Assembly (NCBI GenBank): GCA_031289315.1
Contig: JAITPR010000031.1
Coordinates: forward strand, 1-64,000
Reading direction: 5' to 3'
DNA from: Clostridiaceae bacterium
Lineage (GTDB): Bacteria; Bacillota; Clostridia; Christensenellales; CAG-917
Length of the DNA stretch: 64,000 nucleotides
The position numbers and the translations under genes were made by a program. Numbering within the stretch: position 1 is the stretch's first letter; every line of letters starts with the position of its first letter. Shown here piece by piece: positions 8,445 through 16,489 of the stretch. The notes under the pieces were generated by a model that was not told the origin of the DNA, made no database searches, and was given only the letters and a program-made list of their open reading frames with translations.

Positions 8445-10433
8445 TTATTTAGAATTCAAAATCAATTCTAAAAGCTTGCCGGACTTACGCGCCTTGTCTA
8501 TTAACGCGAAGGTTATTACCGTGTCTTTAAAAAGAAGAATTTCACCTTCACGGGTGCGGATGTTGGTGAGAATGCGCCGTCCCAAAAGAAAATTATAATC
8601 GCTTATGATTTTGGCGGGTACGCCGGCGTCTGCGGCGCCTGTTATGCTGTCGCTTCCGCGAAAGGCTTCGTCTAGGGTTATCCCTGCGGTGGAGATTGTA
8701 ACGGGGCGGTCGGACGCATAGGTTACCGCCGAAAATACACTTACCCCGTCCGGCTTAGAAGCGGAAATAGGCTCCGCCGTTACCGTAGCTTGACCGTAGC
8801 TAGGGGCGGCGTTAATCTTTTCTTGACCATTGTCGGTGACGGGGGCGTTAAGCTTTTGTGCGTCGTCGCCGCGCATAGACTTTAAGGATAGGTTCTTAAA
8901 ATTTGTTTTTCCAATCTCGGTTGATGTGTTCGTAGTGATTGGCGCGTTCGTAGTGGTTAGTGCGTTTGACACGTTCGCGATATTTGACGCGGAGGATACG
9001 CTTTCAGTGTTTGGCACGTAGGGAAGATTGGAAACATGCTTGCCGCTATGCTCATAAGGGCTCAAAGGTGTTGCGCGTATAACCTCCGGCAATTCTGTCC
9101 GGTTTACGGCACGCGTTGTGTTAGCTAGAGCTAGACGGGTGACGTTTTCATTTACGGCGTGCGCGCCGTTTGCCGTAGTGGAACGGTTGATAGCTTCGTT
9201 TACAGCGCGTAGAATCTCCGGAGTGTAAAGCGGTGGGAGGTCGGGTTTCTCGTCCGTAATGCTCATGACATAGGCTCCGATTTTTGAGGAGTCTTTAATA
9301 GTGGGGTCGCTATCGGTTGTCGTTGCGGATACGTCCGTTGTATACGGAGGTTCGGTTGAGGTTATCGTATTTGCCGGCACTGAGGATGCCGCCGGAGCGG
9401 ACGATACCACCGGAGTGGAGGATACCGTAGGCACGGACGATACTACCGGAGCGGAGGATACCGAGTTGAGGAGCTCTGCGGAGGGTTCCGCTTTGCCTTT
9501 TGTGTCGTAGATGGTATCGAAAGATATGGCTTCGAATATATTTGGACTTTCATCCGGCAGTGTTTTAAACTTAGATACCGCATTTAAATCAACATCGTAA
9601 GACGGGTCCTCATCTAAAACGGAGATATCTTTCCGGGAAAAAACCGTGAGATCAGGCAATCCGCTAGCGGGGTCTTCCTCTAAAACGGAAATATTTTTCC
9701 GTGGGAAGATTGTAGAAGTAGGCAACACGCTAGGCGGGTCTGCGGTTAGAACGGAAATATTTTTCCGGGAGAAAATTACGGAAGTAGGCAATACGCCGGC
9801 GGAGTCCTCATTTGAAGCGGAAATATTTTTATTGGGGACGGCGTAGGTGCGCCCGGTACTCTTTTTGGTAGGTTTACGCTTCGGACGCAGACAAGGATTT
9901 TCCTCGGTCGGAGATGTAGACGAGAACATCTCCACCGGATAATCTTCCTTAGGCATACGGATTTTGGAAGGGCTTGCCGCACGCACCGTAAACCTTATTC
10001 CGTCCTCGTATACGATGAAAAGCTTTTTGCCGATGTTGGCAACGCTATCGCGCGGAAGTTCCCCGCTTTCCGTCATAAAGCGTAAAATTACTCCGCTTAA
10101 GTCGGCTATTTCAATCTCGCAAAGTCTGCCTTGTGCAACTCCCTCCGTGGTCACTATTTCCGCCGACCATATCGGTTCCGCACGGCTCAAATCCGCTTCG
10201 TCTTCAAACAGTACGCCGTTTAAGTTCATGACGGATATGTAATCGTTGACGGAACGGATTTTTTTTAGCGGCAGGAAGCGTCTACAGCCCTCGTATTCGT
10301 TTTCACCGCCTACCTCGAGAAAACGTACGCGCTTTAAGCGTTTGTCGTACAGCACGTCTGTTACGTGCCCTAAAACGGTTGCTTCCGACAGCGTCACGAC
10401 GCCTTTTCCTATATACTCGCTAAGTTTAATCAT
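8445..10433 (-). CDS. PRC-barrel domain protein with low-complexity centre
   Basis: A 662-residue protein. The N-terminal ~170 residues contain two PRC-barrel-like beta units (MIKLSEYIGKGVVTLSEATVLGHVTDVLYD..., and ...SAEIVTTEGVAQGRLCEIEI). The C-terminal ~45 residues (GRRILTNIRTREGEILLFKDTVIT...) match the extra domain common in Clostridial PRC-barrel proteins. Between them lie four 22-residue repeats with the core F(S/P)RKNISVL (about residues 198-285) and a Ser/Pro/Val/Thr-rich stretch with SSxPxVSS repeats (about 325-375). PRC-barrel proteins of this type are linked to RNA processing or envelope/sporulation roles, and the function here is unknown. No signal peptide. The middle looks disordered. 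The start is M-I-K-L at a family-typical position. Confidence 0.75.
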   Translation of the reverse strand: MIKLSEYIGKGVVTLSEATVLGHVTDVLYDKRLKRVRFLEVGGENEYEGCRRFLPLKKIRSVNDYISVMNLNGVLFEDEADLSRAEPIWSAEIVTTEGVAQGRLCEIEIADLSGVILRFMTESGELPRDSVANIGKKLFIVYEDGIRFTVRAASPSKIRMPKEDYPVEMFSSTSPTEENPCLRPKRKPTKKSTGRTYAVPNKNISASNEDSAGVLPTSVIFSRKNISVLTADPPSVLPTSTIFPRKNISVLEEDPASGLPDLTVFSRKDISVLDEDPSYDVDLNAVSKFKTLPDESPNIFEAISFDTIYDTKGKAEPSAELLNSVSSAPVVSSVPTVSSTPVVSSAPAASSVPANTITSTEPPYTTDVSATTTDSDPTIKDSSKIGAYVMSITDEKPDLPPLYTPEILRAVNEAINRSTTANGAHAVNENVTRLALANTTRAVNRTELPEVIRATPLSPYEHSGKHVSNLPYVPNTESVSSASNIANVSNALTTTNAPITTNTSTEIGKTNFKNLSLKSMRGDDAQKLNAPVTDNGQEKINAAPSYGQATVTAEPISASKPDGVSVFSAVTYASDRPVTISTAGITLDEAFRGSDSITGAADAGVPAKIISDYNFLLGRRILTNIRTREGEILLFKDTVITFALIDKARKSGKLLELILNSK
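9621..9842 (-). repeat. 66-bp in-frame repeats in the PRC gene
   Basis: A GGAAATATTTTTCC-like core recurs at 9621, 9687, 9753 and 9819, exactly 66 bp apart, coding for 22-residue units with the core RKNISVL. The regular spacing and high identity point to recent tandem duplication. Confidence 0.85.
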
Positions 10434-10531
10434 TGAAAGCCCCTTTCCGGCGCGCTAAGTTAAAACGGATACGCCGATATATGCGATATTTGCCGCGTAG
10501 CCGTTAAAGACTTGCGTTCATGCAAAATATG

Positions 10532-10629
10532 GGTGTGGACAGTTCGATGTGATTGCTTGCTATTCAAGAAAATTTTATTCTTAAAAATAGCTCGAAAAAT
10601 TTTTTTTACCACGAATTGTCCATACTCCC
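10532..10629 (+). repeat. Palindromic element, long variant
   Basis: Left arm GGTGTGGACAGTTCGATGTG and right arm ACCACGAATTGTCCATACTC bracket a 55-bp AT-rich centre that starts with CTTGCT...AAGAAAAT, as in the copy at 26139. The centre is about 28 bp longer than in the 70-bp copies. Confidence 0.75.
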
Positions 10630-10745
10630 AAAATATATTTACACGATGCCGACCGTATGACGATTTTAGCAAATTCGAGAGCATGAATTTAAGCTGATAA
10701 GAGGCTTTTTTAAGGGATATTGTCATTTTGCGGTTTTATACTTAA

Positions 10746-10944
10746 TACGAAAGCTCTTAGCCGTGAGCAAAATATTAGCCGGCAATAACGTGATTTACAA
10801 CGCAAAAGCTTTATGATAAAGTCCTTGCCGTGAGCAAACGCGGAGGACATAAAAATATTTTATCACCGCGAATTGTCCACACCCCTAAAAATATTTACAA
10901 GCCTGATTTCATACGAAAGCCTTAGCTATTAGTAAACCCGCGCC
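10746..10944 (-). repeat. Repeated 3' end of uppP
   Basis: The last codons of uppP (plus-strand ACGAAAGCCTTAGC... at 10913-10944) are echoed twice downstream of the stop: at 10746-10771 (ACGAAAGCTCTTAGCCGTG) and at about 10795-10839 (CGCAAAAGC... then CCTTGCCGTGAGCAAAC). The copies are diverged and non-coding. Confidence 0.55.
10853..10886 (+). repeat. Half copy of palindromic element
   Basis: AAAATATTTTATCACCGCG followed by AATTGTCCACACCC is the right half of the palindromic family. It ends about 22 bp before the uppP stop codon on the other strand. No left arm was seen. Confidence 0.75.
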
Positions 10945-12048
10945 GAGCAGAAAAGTATAGGCGGCAAAGCCTAAAAGCGATTTTTCTCTAAATACACGCA
11001 TCATAAATTTTACCGCGAACAGCCCGGAAAAAAATGCCGCCGTTACACCGGATATTAACGCCGGTATTCCTATGCCGATAGTGTTTATGGGCGTAGTCGC
11101 CGCCTCGTAGCCGACGGAAAGCAGTATTACCGGAATGGAAAGCAAAAATGAAAAGCTCAAAGCTTGTTCCCTGTTAACGCCGCCGATAAGAAGCGCAGCA
11201 GTGGTTGAGCCGCTACGTGAAAGTCCCGGCAAGACGGCTATTCCTTGAAAAATGCCGGCTAAAAGCCCGGCTGCTATTGTCAATCCATGCGCCGTGTGCT
11301 TTTTATTTTTACGTGTTGAAATTGCTTCTCCTATGGACGTGGTTTCTTGACTATTTGCCGCGTGTGTTCCTGAAGCGGATAGGGCGTTTGTAAGTCCGTT
11401 GTTTGGGCGTGACGTCAGTTCAGTTATTGGTGTAGGGCGGTACTCCGTACGCGTTTCGGCGGCGTTTGAAGAGGCTCCGTCGCCCGCGCCGTTACGCTCA
11501 TAAGCGATTGCGGAAAATTCCGCTGCGGCTTCCGAAGAGGTGCGCCGTCTTTCCGTGAACAGCGTTTTCTTGTTTGTCGCGGCTTCCGCAAAGGTGCGCT
11601 TCCCGTCTGCAAACCGCGTTTTTCTGTCCGTCGGGATAAAATCTCTTTTGCGCTTGTCCGCTCCCGCGGAAAGTCCGCGCTTGCCTATGCCCTCGCCGAT
11701 TACGAGAACCGCCGCGGTCGCAATAAATCCGAACGGAAGATATGCTCCGTTCAACGCGTCGGGTAGAAACAGCTTTAATAATATCGCTATCGCTCCGGTG
11801 GGTAGCATCGCTATAATCAAATAAGGGAATTCGCTCTTCAGCGGGTGGCGCGCCATTCGTGCTATTTCCTTGCGGAATACTATCAATACGGCAAGCAATG
11901 TGCCGGCATGAAGCATTACGTTGAAGAACAAGGATACTCCGCCCAATCCGATAGATTCGGCTAAGACGAGATGTCCGGACGAGGATACGGGCAGAAATTC
12001 CGTTAATCCTTGGATAATTCCTAATATTATCGCTTTTATTGTTTCCAT
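10909..12048 (-). CDS. uppP: Undecaprenyl-diphosphatase (BacA/UppP) with large hydrophilic insertion
   Basis: A 379-residue membrane enzyme that recycles the C55 lipid carrier by removing a phosphate from undecaprenyl diphosphate; loss of it affects bacitracin resistance. Conserved box 1 (GLTEFLPVSSSGH, Glu17 to His26) and box 2 (LPGLSRSGST, 273-282) are intact, and the multi-pass core is complete. The usual length is about 270. The excess is a charged, Ala/Thr/Glu/Arg-rich stretch of about 130 residues (123-253) between two membrane helices, ending in RKNKKHTAHG just before box 2. The insertion is probably in a non-membrane loop and disordered. Confidence 0.9.
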   Translation of the reverse strand: METIKAIILGIIQGLTEFLPVSSSGHLVLAESIGLGGVSLFFNVMLHAGTLLAVLIVFRKEIARMARHPLKSEFPYLIIAMLPTGAIAILLKLFLPDALNGAYLPFGFIATAAVLVIGEGIGKRGLSAGADKRKRDFIPTDRKTRFADGKRTFAEAATNKKTLFTERRRTSSEAAAEFSAIAYERNGAGDGASSNAAETRTEYRPTPITELTSRPNNGLTNALSASGTHAANSQETTSIGEAISTRKNKKHTAHGLTIAAGLLAGIFQGIAVLPGLSRSGSTTAALLIGGVNREQALSFSFLLSIPVILLSVGYEAATTPINTIGIGIPALISGVTAAFFSGLFAVKFMMRVFREKSLLGFAAYTFLLGAGLLIAKAFV

Positions 12049-12054
12049 AAGCCT

Positions 12055-12083
12055 TTGACTATTCCTAATATTTACTCTATAAT
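12055..12083 (+). promoter_or_regulatory. Sigma-70-type promoter of ychF
   Basis: TTGACT (12055-12060), 17-bp spacer, TATAAT (12078-12083). It lies just outside the uppP start codon and points toward ychF, giving a leader of about 140 nt. Confidence 0.7.
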
Positions 12084-12229
12084 ATTTATTCGCGGAAACT
12101 TTAATAATATGACGCGAAATGCCGATTGCAACGAATAAATTTATTTGTTGGCGGCGGGCGCAAGGTGAAAATAGGCAATAAGACTGTTTTCAATGTGCGG
12201 CGGGTCTGTTCCGCCGGAGAGGTACTTAT

Positions 12230-13318
12230 ATGAAACTTGGCGTTGTCGGCTTACCGAATGTAGGCAAAAGCACACTGTTTAACGCAATCACAAAGGCGGG
12301 AGCAATGGCGGCAAATTATCCGTTCTGTACGATAGAGCCGAACATCGGAGTGGTGGCGGTGCCGGATGAACGTCTGGATAAACTAGCGGCGCTTTATAAC
12401 AGTAAGAAAATTACTCCGACGTCGCTTGAATTTGTCGATATAGCCGGGCTGGTTAAGGGCGCCTCAAAGGGTGAGGGACTGGGAAATAAATTTCTGTCGC
12501 ATATAAGAGAGGTGGACGCGATAGTGCATACGGTGCGCTGTTTCGCCGACGAAAACGTTACGCATGTGGACGGCAGCGTGAACCCTGTGCGGGATATAGA
12601 AACCATAAATCTTGAGCTGATACTAGCGGATATGGAAACCTTAGAGAGGCGCATATCTAAAGCTAAGAGTGCGTCGAAGGGCGGAGATAAAAAGTTTTTA
12701 GAGGAAGCCGCTTTTTACGAGAGGATATACGCCCATCTGGAAAAGGGGCTTCCCGCGCGTACCATGAAGCTTACTCCGGATGAAAAGGAAAACGCACGCG
12801 ATTTATTTTTGCTCACCGCGAAGCCCGTCATATACGCGGCAAACGTGTCGGAGGATGCTGTAAACGGCGATAACGACTTGGTGCGTACGGTCAAGGGTTA
12901 TGCCGCCGCGGAGGGAAGCGGAGTGGTGGTAATATCCGCTAAAATTGAGGAGGAGTTGGCGCAACTCCCCGACGACGAGCGCGCGATATTTATGGAGGAG
13001 CTGGGCTTGAAGGAGAGCGGCTTACAACAGCTTGTTTCGGCTTGCTATTTCCTGTTGGGGCTTATAAGTTACTTAACCGCCGGCGAAAAGGAAGTGCGCG
13101 CATGGACCATTGAGCGCGGTACCAAAGCTCCCGGAGCCGCCGGCAAAATCCACAGCGATTTTGAAAAAGGCTTTATACGCGCCGAAATAGTTAAGTATCA
13201 CGACCTGCTTTCCTCCGGTAGCTTTAACGCGGCTAAGGAGCAAGGAAGGGTTCGTAGTGAGGGAAAGGACTACGTTATGCAAGACGACGACGTGGTGCTG
13301 TTCCGTTTTAACGTATAA
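12230..13318 (+). CDS. ychF: YchF/OLA1-family redox-related ATPase-GTPase
   Basis: A 362-residue P-loop protein of the Obg/YchF family, which binds ribosomes and acts in translation and stress response; YchF hydrolyses ATP more than GTP. G1 loop GLPNVGKS (7-14), G3 [19 protein letters not shown], the coiled-coil arm around 125-195, and the C-terminal TGS-like domain starting near [19 protein letters not shown] and ending [10 protein letters not shown]. Length is that of the family (363). GGAGAGG sits about 10 nt before the ATG. It stands alone, followed by a palindromic element. Confidence 0.95.
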   Translation: MKLGVVGLPNVGKSTLFNAITKAGAMAANYPFCTIEPNIGVVAVPDERLDKLAALYNSKKITPTSLEFVDIAGLVKGASKGEGLGNKFLSHIREVDAIVHTVRCFADENVTHVDGSVNPVRDIETINLELILADMETLERRISKAKSASKGGDKKFLEEAAFYERIYAHLEKGLPARTMKLTPDEKENARDLFLLTAKPVIYAANVSEDAVNGDNDLVRTVKGYAAAEGSGVVVISAKIEEELAQLPDDERAIFMEELGLKESGLQQLVSACYFLLGLISYLTAGEKEVRAWTIERGTKAPGAAGKIHSDFEKGFIRAEIVKYHDLLSSGSFNAAKEQGRVRSEGKDYVMQDDDVVLFRFNV

Positions 13319-13321
13319 TTT

Positions 13322-13390
13322 GGGGGGTACATTTCGCGGTGACGAAAGATTTTCTTGCCTAGCAAGTCGTCGTCATGGATTGTCCACACC
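13322..13390 (+). repeat. Palindromic element, full copy
   Basis: 69 bp: left arm ending TTCGCGGTGAC, centre GAAAGATTTTCTTGCCTAGC, right arm GTCGTCATGGATTGTCCACACC. It begins 4 bp after the ychF stop and could fold into a long hairpin in the ychF transcript. The centre is nearly identical to the copy at 18779. Confidence 0.85.
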
Positions 13391-13422
13391 CAAAAAATGT
13401 TTGTGTCTGTTGAGGTTTACAT

Positions 13423-15135
13423 ATGGATTATAATTATGAGCTTGCAAGGCTGATAAAGACCGAAGCCGCCGTCACGGAGGAAATTTTGGCAATGCTGGAA
13501 ATACCGAAGCAGGGGCAGGGCGACATCTCCCTCCCTTGTTTTAAATTGTCTAAGGCATTGAGAAAGTCCCCGATCGTCATTGCGGCGGAGCTTGCGGAAG
13601 CGTTTCCCGGCGCGCCGTTTATAGAACGCGCGGAGGCATTGAACGGATACCTCAACTTTTTTTTAAATAGAAAAAACATAGCCGACGAGCTTAAAGATAT
13701 TGCGGCGGCGGGCGCGGAATATGGCAGACAGAGCGTTGGCGCCGGCAAAACGGTATGTGTGGATTATTCCTCCGTGAATATCGCGAAGCCCTTCCACATA
13801 GGGCATCTTTCAAGCACGGCAATAGGCGCGGCACTGTACCGCATATATTCATATTTGGGCTACGAAGCGGTCGGCATAAATCATTTGGGCGACTGGGGAA
13901 CACAGTTTGGCAAGCTTATTTACGCATATAAGGCGTGGGGCGGCGACGGTAAAAAAGTAGAGAAAAAGGGGATTGAGGAACTTACGAGGTTGTATGTCCG
14001 TTTCCACGAGGAGGCGGAGACTAATCCCGCGCTTAACGAAGCCGCACGCGCGTGGTTCAAAAAAATTGAGGACGGCGACGCGGAAGCGTTGGAACTTTTT
14101 ACGCGGTTCAAGGCATTGACGCTTAAAGAGGTCGGAAAAATATATGAGCGTTTAAACGTTAAATTCGATAGCTACGCGGGGGAAAGCTTTTATAATGACA
14201 AGATGACTCCGGTTCTAAAACTGCTGGAAGAAAAGGGATTGCTGACGGAGAGCGACGGAGCTAAAATAGTGGACCTTTCCGCATACGACATGCCGCCGTG
14301 CATACTAGTACGCGCGGACGGAGCAACGCTTTACGCGACGAGAGATTTGGCGGCGGCATTCTACAGAAAAAATGTTTATGACTTTTATAAGTGCCTTTAC
14401 GTGGTGGCATATCAGCAGAATCTCCACTTTAAACAGATATTTAAGGTGCTTGAACTGATGGATTGTCAATGGGCAAAGAATATGGAACACGTGGCGTTCG
14501 GCATGGTATCGCTGGAAGACGGCGCAATGTCCACGCGCAAGGGACGCGTGGTATGGCTTAAGGACGTACTAAAGGAGGCGGTTAAAAAGGCGCGTGAAAT
14601 AATAGAAATAAAGTCACCGGACCTTAAAAATAAGGCGGCAACCGCCGCAAGCGTGGGTATCGGCGCGGTTATATTTTCCGTACTTTACAACAGCCGCATA
14701 AAGGATATTACCTTCTCATACGAGAAAATCTTGAATTTCGACGGCGAAACCTCTCCGTATATTCAATACACGCACGCGCGTTGTAGAAGCGTAATGGAAA
14801 AGGCGGGAGTGGGCGGCAACAAGTCTAAAGCCTTGAAACTTAACGGCGAAGTCGACTTGTCGACACTTGCGGACGACGAGTCGTTTGATGTTATACGGGC
14901 GTTGTTGCGCTTTCCGGAGGTGCTTCGCGACGCGGCGGATAAGAACGAGCCGTGTTATTTGTCGCGGTATCTCATTGATTTGGCGGGAAAATACAACAGA
15001 TTTTACATCGCGAACCGCATAATCAATGCTCCGGAAAGGGAGCGCGCCGCACGGCTTGTGTTGACAAGCGCGGTCGCGGACACGCTAAAAACCGGTTTAG
15101 GATTGTTGGGAATAGGCGCGCCGCCCAAAATGTAG
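13423..15135 (+). CDS. argS: Arginyl-tRNA synthetase
   Basis: A 570-residue class I synthetase that charges tRNA-Arg. The N-terminal Add-1-like domain (1-100) precedes the Rossmann core with the HIGH box at 125-128 (AKPFHIGHLS). The KMSKS equivalent reads MSTRKG at 369-374, as commonly seen in ArgRS. The C-terminal DALR anticodon-binding domain occupies the last ~130 residues, ending in GLGLLGIGAPPKM, as in the family. Full length. GAGG lies 8 nt ahead of the ATG. Repeats follow the stop. Confidence 0.95.
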   Translation: MDYNYELARLIKTEAAVTEEILAMLEIPKQGQGDISLPCFKLSKALRKSPIVIAAELAEAFPGAPFIERAEALNGYLNFFLNRKNIADELKDIAAAGAEYGRQSVGAGKTVCVDYSSVNIAKPFHIGHLSSTAIGAALYRIYSYLGYEAVGINHLGDWGTQFGKLIYAYKAWGGDGKKVEKKGIEELTRLYVRFHEEAETNPALNEAARAWFKKIEDGDAEALELFTRFKALTLKEVGKIYERLNVKFDSYAGESFYNDKMTPVLKLLEEKGLLTESDGAKIVDLSAYDMPPCILVRADGATLYATRDLAAAFYRKNVYDFYKCLYVVAYQQNLHFKQIFKVLELMDCQWAKNMEHVAFGMVSLEDGAMSTRKGRVVWLKDVLKEAVKKAREIIEIKSPDLKNKAATAASVGIGAVIFSVLYNSRIKDITFSYEKILNFDGETSPYIQYTHARCRSVMEKAGVGGNKSKALKLNGEVDLSTLADDESFDVIRALLRFPEVLRDAADKNEPCYLSRYLIDLAGKYNRFYIANRIINAPERERAARLVLTSAVADTLKTGLGLLGIGAPPKM

Positions 15136-15220
15136 CGGAACACGCAAGCGGAATGCGTAAATATACGGCAAAGGCGTATAAACACGCAAGCGGAATGTAT
15201 ATATGCATTAGCGGAACGTA
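15134..15220 (+). repeat. Short tandem repeats after argS
   Basis: ACACGCAAGCGGAATG occurs at 15140-15155 and 15182-15197 (42 bp apart), with TAGCGGAA before the first and a similar TTAGCGGAACGTATAAA after the second. The repeats begin at the argS stop codon itself. Confidence 0.7.
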
Positions 15221-15248
15221 TAAAATTGTTGCATCAAGAAATTTATCG

Positions 15249-15277
15249 TTGACTTTTAAGCAATTGTAACTTAGAAT
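15249..15277 (+). promoter_or_regulatory. Sigma-70-type promoter of the tup operon
   Basis: TTGACT (15249-15254), 17-bp spacer, TAGAAT (15272-15277). Transcription would begin near 15284, about 220 nt ahead of the tupA start, leaving room for the riboswitch. Confidence 0.7.
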
Positions 15278-15377
15278 AAAAATGCACCGACGAATACTTT
15301 TTTAACGTCGGCGTACAAAATATATGTTTGCGGATAAAAAAAATGCCGACGGTATTTTAGTATTCGCGGGCGTCCGA

Positions 15378-15506
15378 TTTCACTTGCCTAAGGTGTATTT
15401 CTCGTACTATGGGGGTGAAACGGTTGGATGTAGGCGCTTAAAGCGCTTTCGTTCCGAGGGTGCGGCGGGAAACGGTCGCGCCTCCCGTTGTGGAAAGGAG
15501 GAAATT
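15378..15506 (+). ncRNA. Moco/Tuco-type riboswitch (moco RNA motif)
   Basis: The 3' half (15457-15501) fits the conserved core of the molybdenum-cofactor RNA seen ahead of E. coli moaA: AGGG, a hairpin (GGTGCG paired with CGCGCC around a GGGAAAC-containing loop), CCTCCCG, a 4-nt gap and GGAAAGG. Further 5', TTTCAC/GGTGAAA (about 15389-15423) and GCGCT/AGCGC (15433-15447) can form the other helices. The GGAAAGG overlaps the tupA ribosome site, so control of translation is likely. Known examples sense Moco, and variants lacking one helix are thought to sense the tungsten form. Location ahead of tupABC fits that variant, but the 5' helices are not assigned with certainty. Confidence 0.72.
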
Positions 15507-16487
15507 ATGAGAAAGAAGCTTTTAGCCGTTCTTTTGGCGGTGGTGCTGTCCGTTGCGGTGGTCGCGTTTGCGGCGTGTAGCAGCGATGATGGCGATGGAA
15601 GGATTGACCTTATACCCAATCTTACGTTGCTGTATGAAACGGACGCGGATATGATAAATACGTATTCGTTGATTGCGGTAAACCCCGCCGCACCGTTTAC
15701 CGGCGGTGTTACGCCTAACATAAACACGGCGGGCGCGGATGCGTTCATAATTTGGCTGACCTCCGAAGAGGGCTTAAACGCCGTCAAGGATTATGGCAAG
15801 GAACAATATGACGAGGCTTTGTTCTATATAGAAACAGACTTTGTTGCGACTACTGCCGCCGTACCTCATGCAACCGACGCTACAAAAAATATCAACCTCT
15901 CCACAACCACCTCCGTCAACGACTCGGGCTTGTTGGAAGGCTATTTGAAACCGCTTTTTGAGGACAAATACGGATACAATTTAAAAATCGCATCGAACGG
16001 TACCGGCGCCGCTATTAAAGCCGCTACGGACGGCAACGCCGACTTATTGTTGGTGCATTCAAAGTCGCAAGAGGAAACCTTTATATCGGGCGGTTATGCG
16101 CGCAAGGTAGAGGGCTTCGCCGCAGAAAGAGTTCACTTCATGTATAACTACTTCGTGCTGATAGGACCAAAGGACGACCCCGCAGGCGTTAAGGACGCGG
16201 CAAAGGTGAAAGACGCTTTCGCCAAAATCGCCGCAGGCAGAAACAGCGAATCGCCGTATCAGTTTATTTCGCGCGGCGACAATTCAGGCACGCATACCGC
16301 CGAACTAAAGCTTTGGGCAGCCGACCTTGGAATCACGGATACTCCGGACGCGGCGGCGACGGGCAATTGGTACATCAGTGCCGGCACCGGTATGGGTAAC
16401 TGCCTTATCATGGCGAACGAAAAGAAGGCATATGTTTTAAGTGACAAGGCGACTTACCTCACCTACAAAAACTTCATTGAAGCGTAA
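15507..16487 (+). CDS. tupA: Tungstate-binding lipoprotein TupA, circularly permuted
   Basis: A 326-residue lipoprotein that would capture tungstate outside the membrane for the ABC importer. The start at 15507 is chosen because AAAGGAGG lies just before it and a signal peptide follows (lipobox AFAAC, Cys24); the open frame extends upstream to 15324, but only through the riboswitch. The binding core (TTTSVNDSG at 133-141, GTGAAIKAA, RGDNSGTH at 256-263, GTGMGNCL) is intact. The segment that ends ordinary TupA proteins (LLYE..NTYSLIAVNP...FIIWLTSEEGLNAV) is here at residues 35-110, before the core, and the protein stops after KATYLTYKNFIEA, where the ordinary order would continue into that segment. 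This is a circular permutation. Confidence 0.87.
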   Translation: MRKKLLAVLLAVVLSVAVVAFAACSSDDGDGRIDLIPNLTLLYETDADMINTYSLIAVNPAAPFTGGVTPNINTAGADAFIIWLTSEEGLNAVKDYGKEQYDEALFYIETDFVATTAAVPHATDATKNINLSTTTSVNDSGLLEGYLKPLFEDKYGYNLKIASNGTGAAIKAATDGNADLLLVHSKSQEETFISGGYARKVEGFAAERVHFMYNYFVLIGPKDDPAGVKDAAKVKDAFAKIAAGRNSESPYQFISRGDNSGTHTAELKLWAADLGITDTPDAAATGNWYISAGTGMGNCLIMANEKKAYVLSDKATYLTYKNFIEA

Positions 16488-16489
16488 AA

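Larger units (their letters stand above)
10434..10908. other. Intergenic region between uppP and the PRC gene
   Basis: Both genes read leftward here, so this is downstream of uppP and upstream of the PRC gene. It contains one long copy of the palindromic element (10532-10629), a half copy (10853-10886) and two decayed repeats of the uppP 3' end (10746-10839). Short open frames seen across it are in the repeats and are not called. Confidence 0.6.

Noticed and set aside
10460-10726. 88-residue open frame on the - strand between uppP and PRC genes
   Set aside because: It is made of the palindromic element and AT-rich sequence, with no ribosome site.
15324-15506. Upstream extension of the tupA frame by 61 codons
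   Set aside because: It crosses the riboswitch, has no ribosome site, and a lipoprotein signal with AAAGGAGG begins at 15507.
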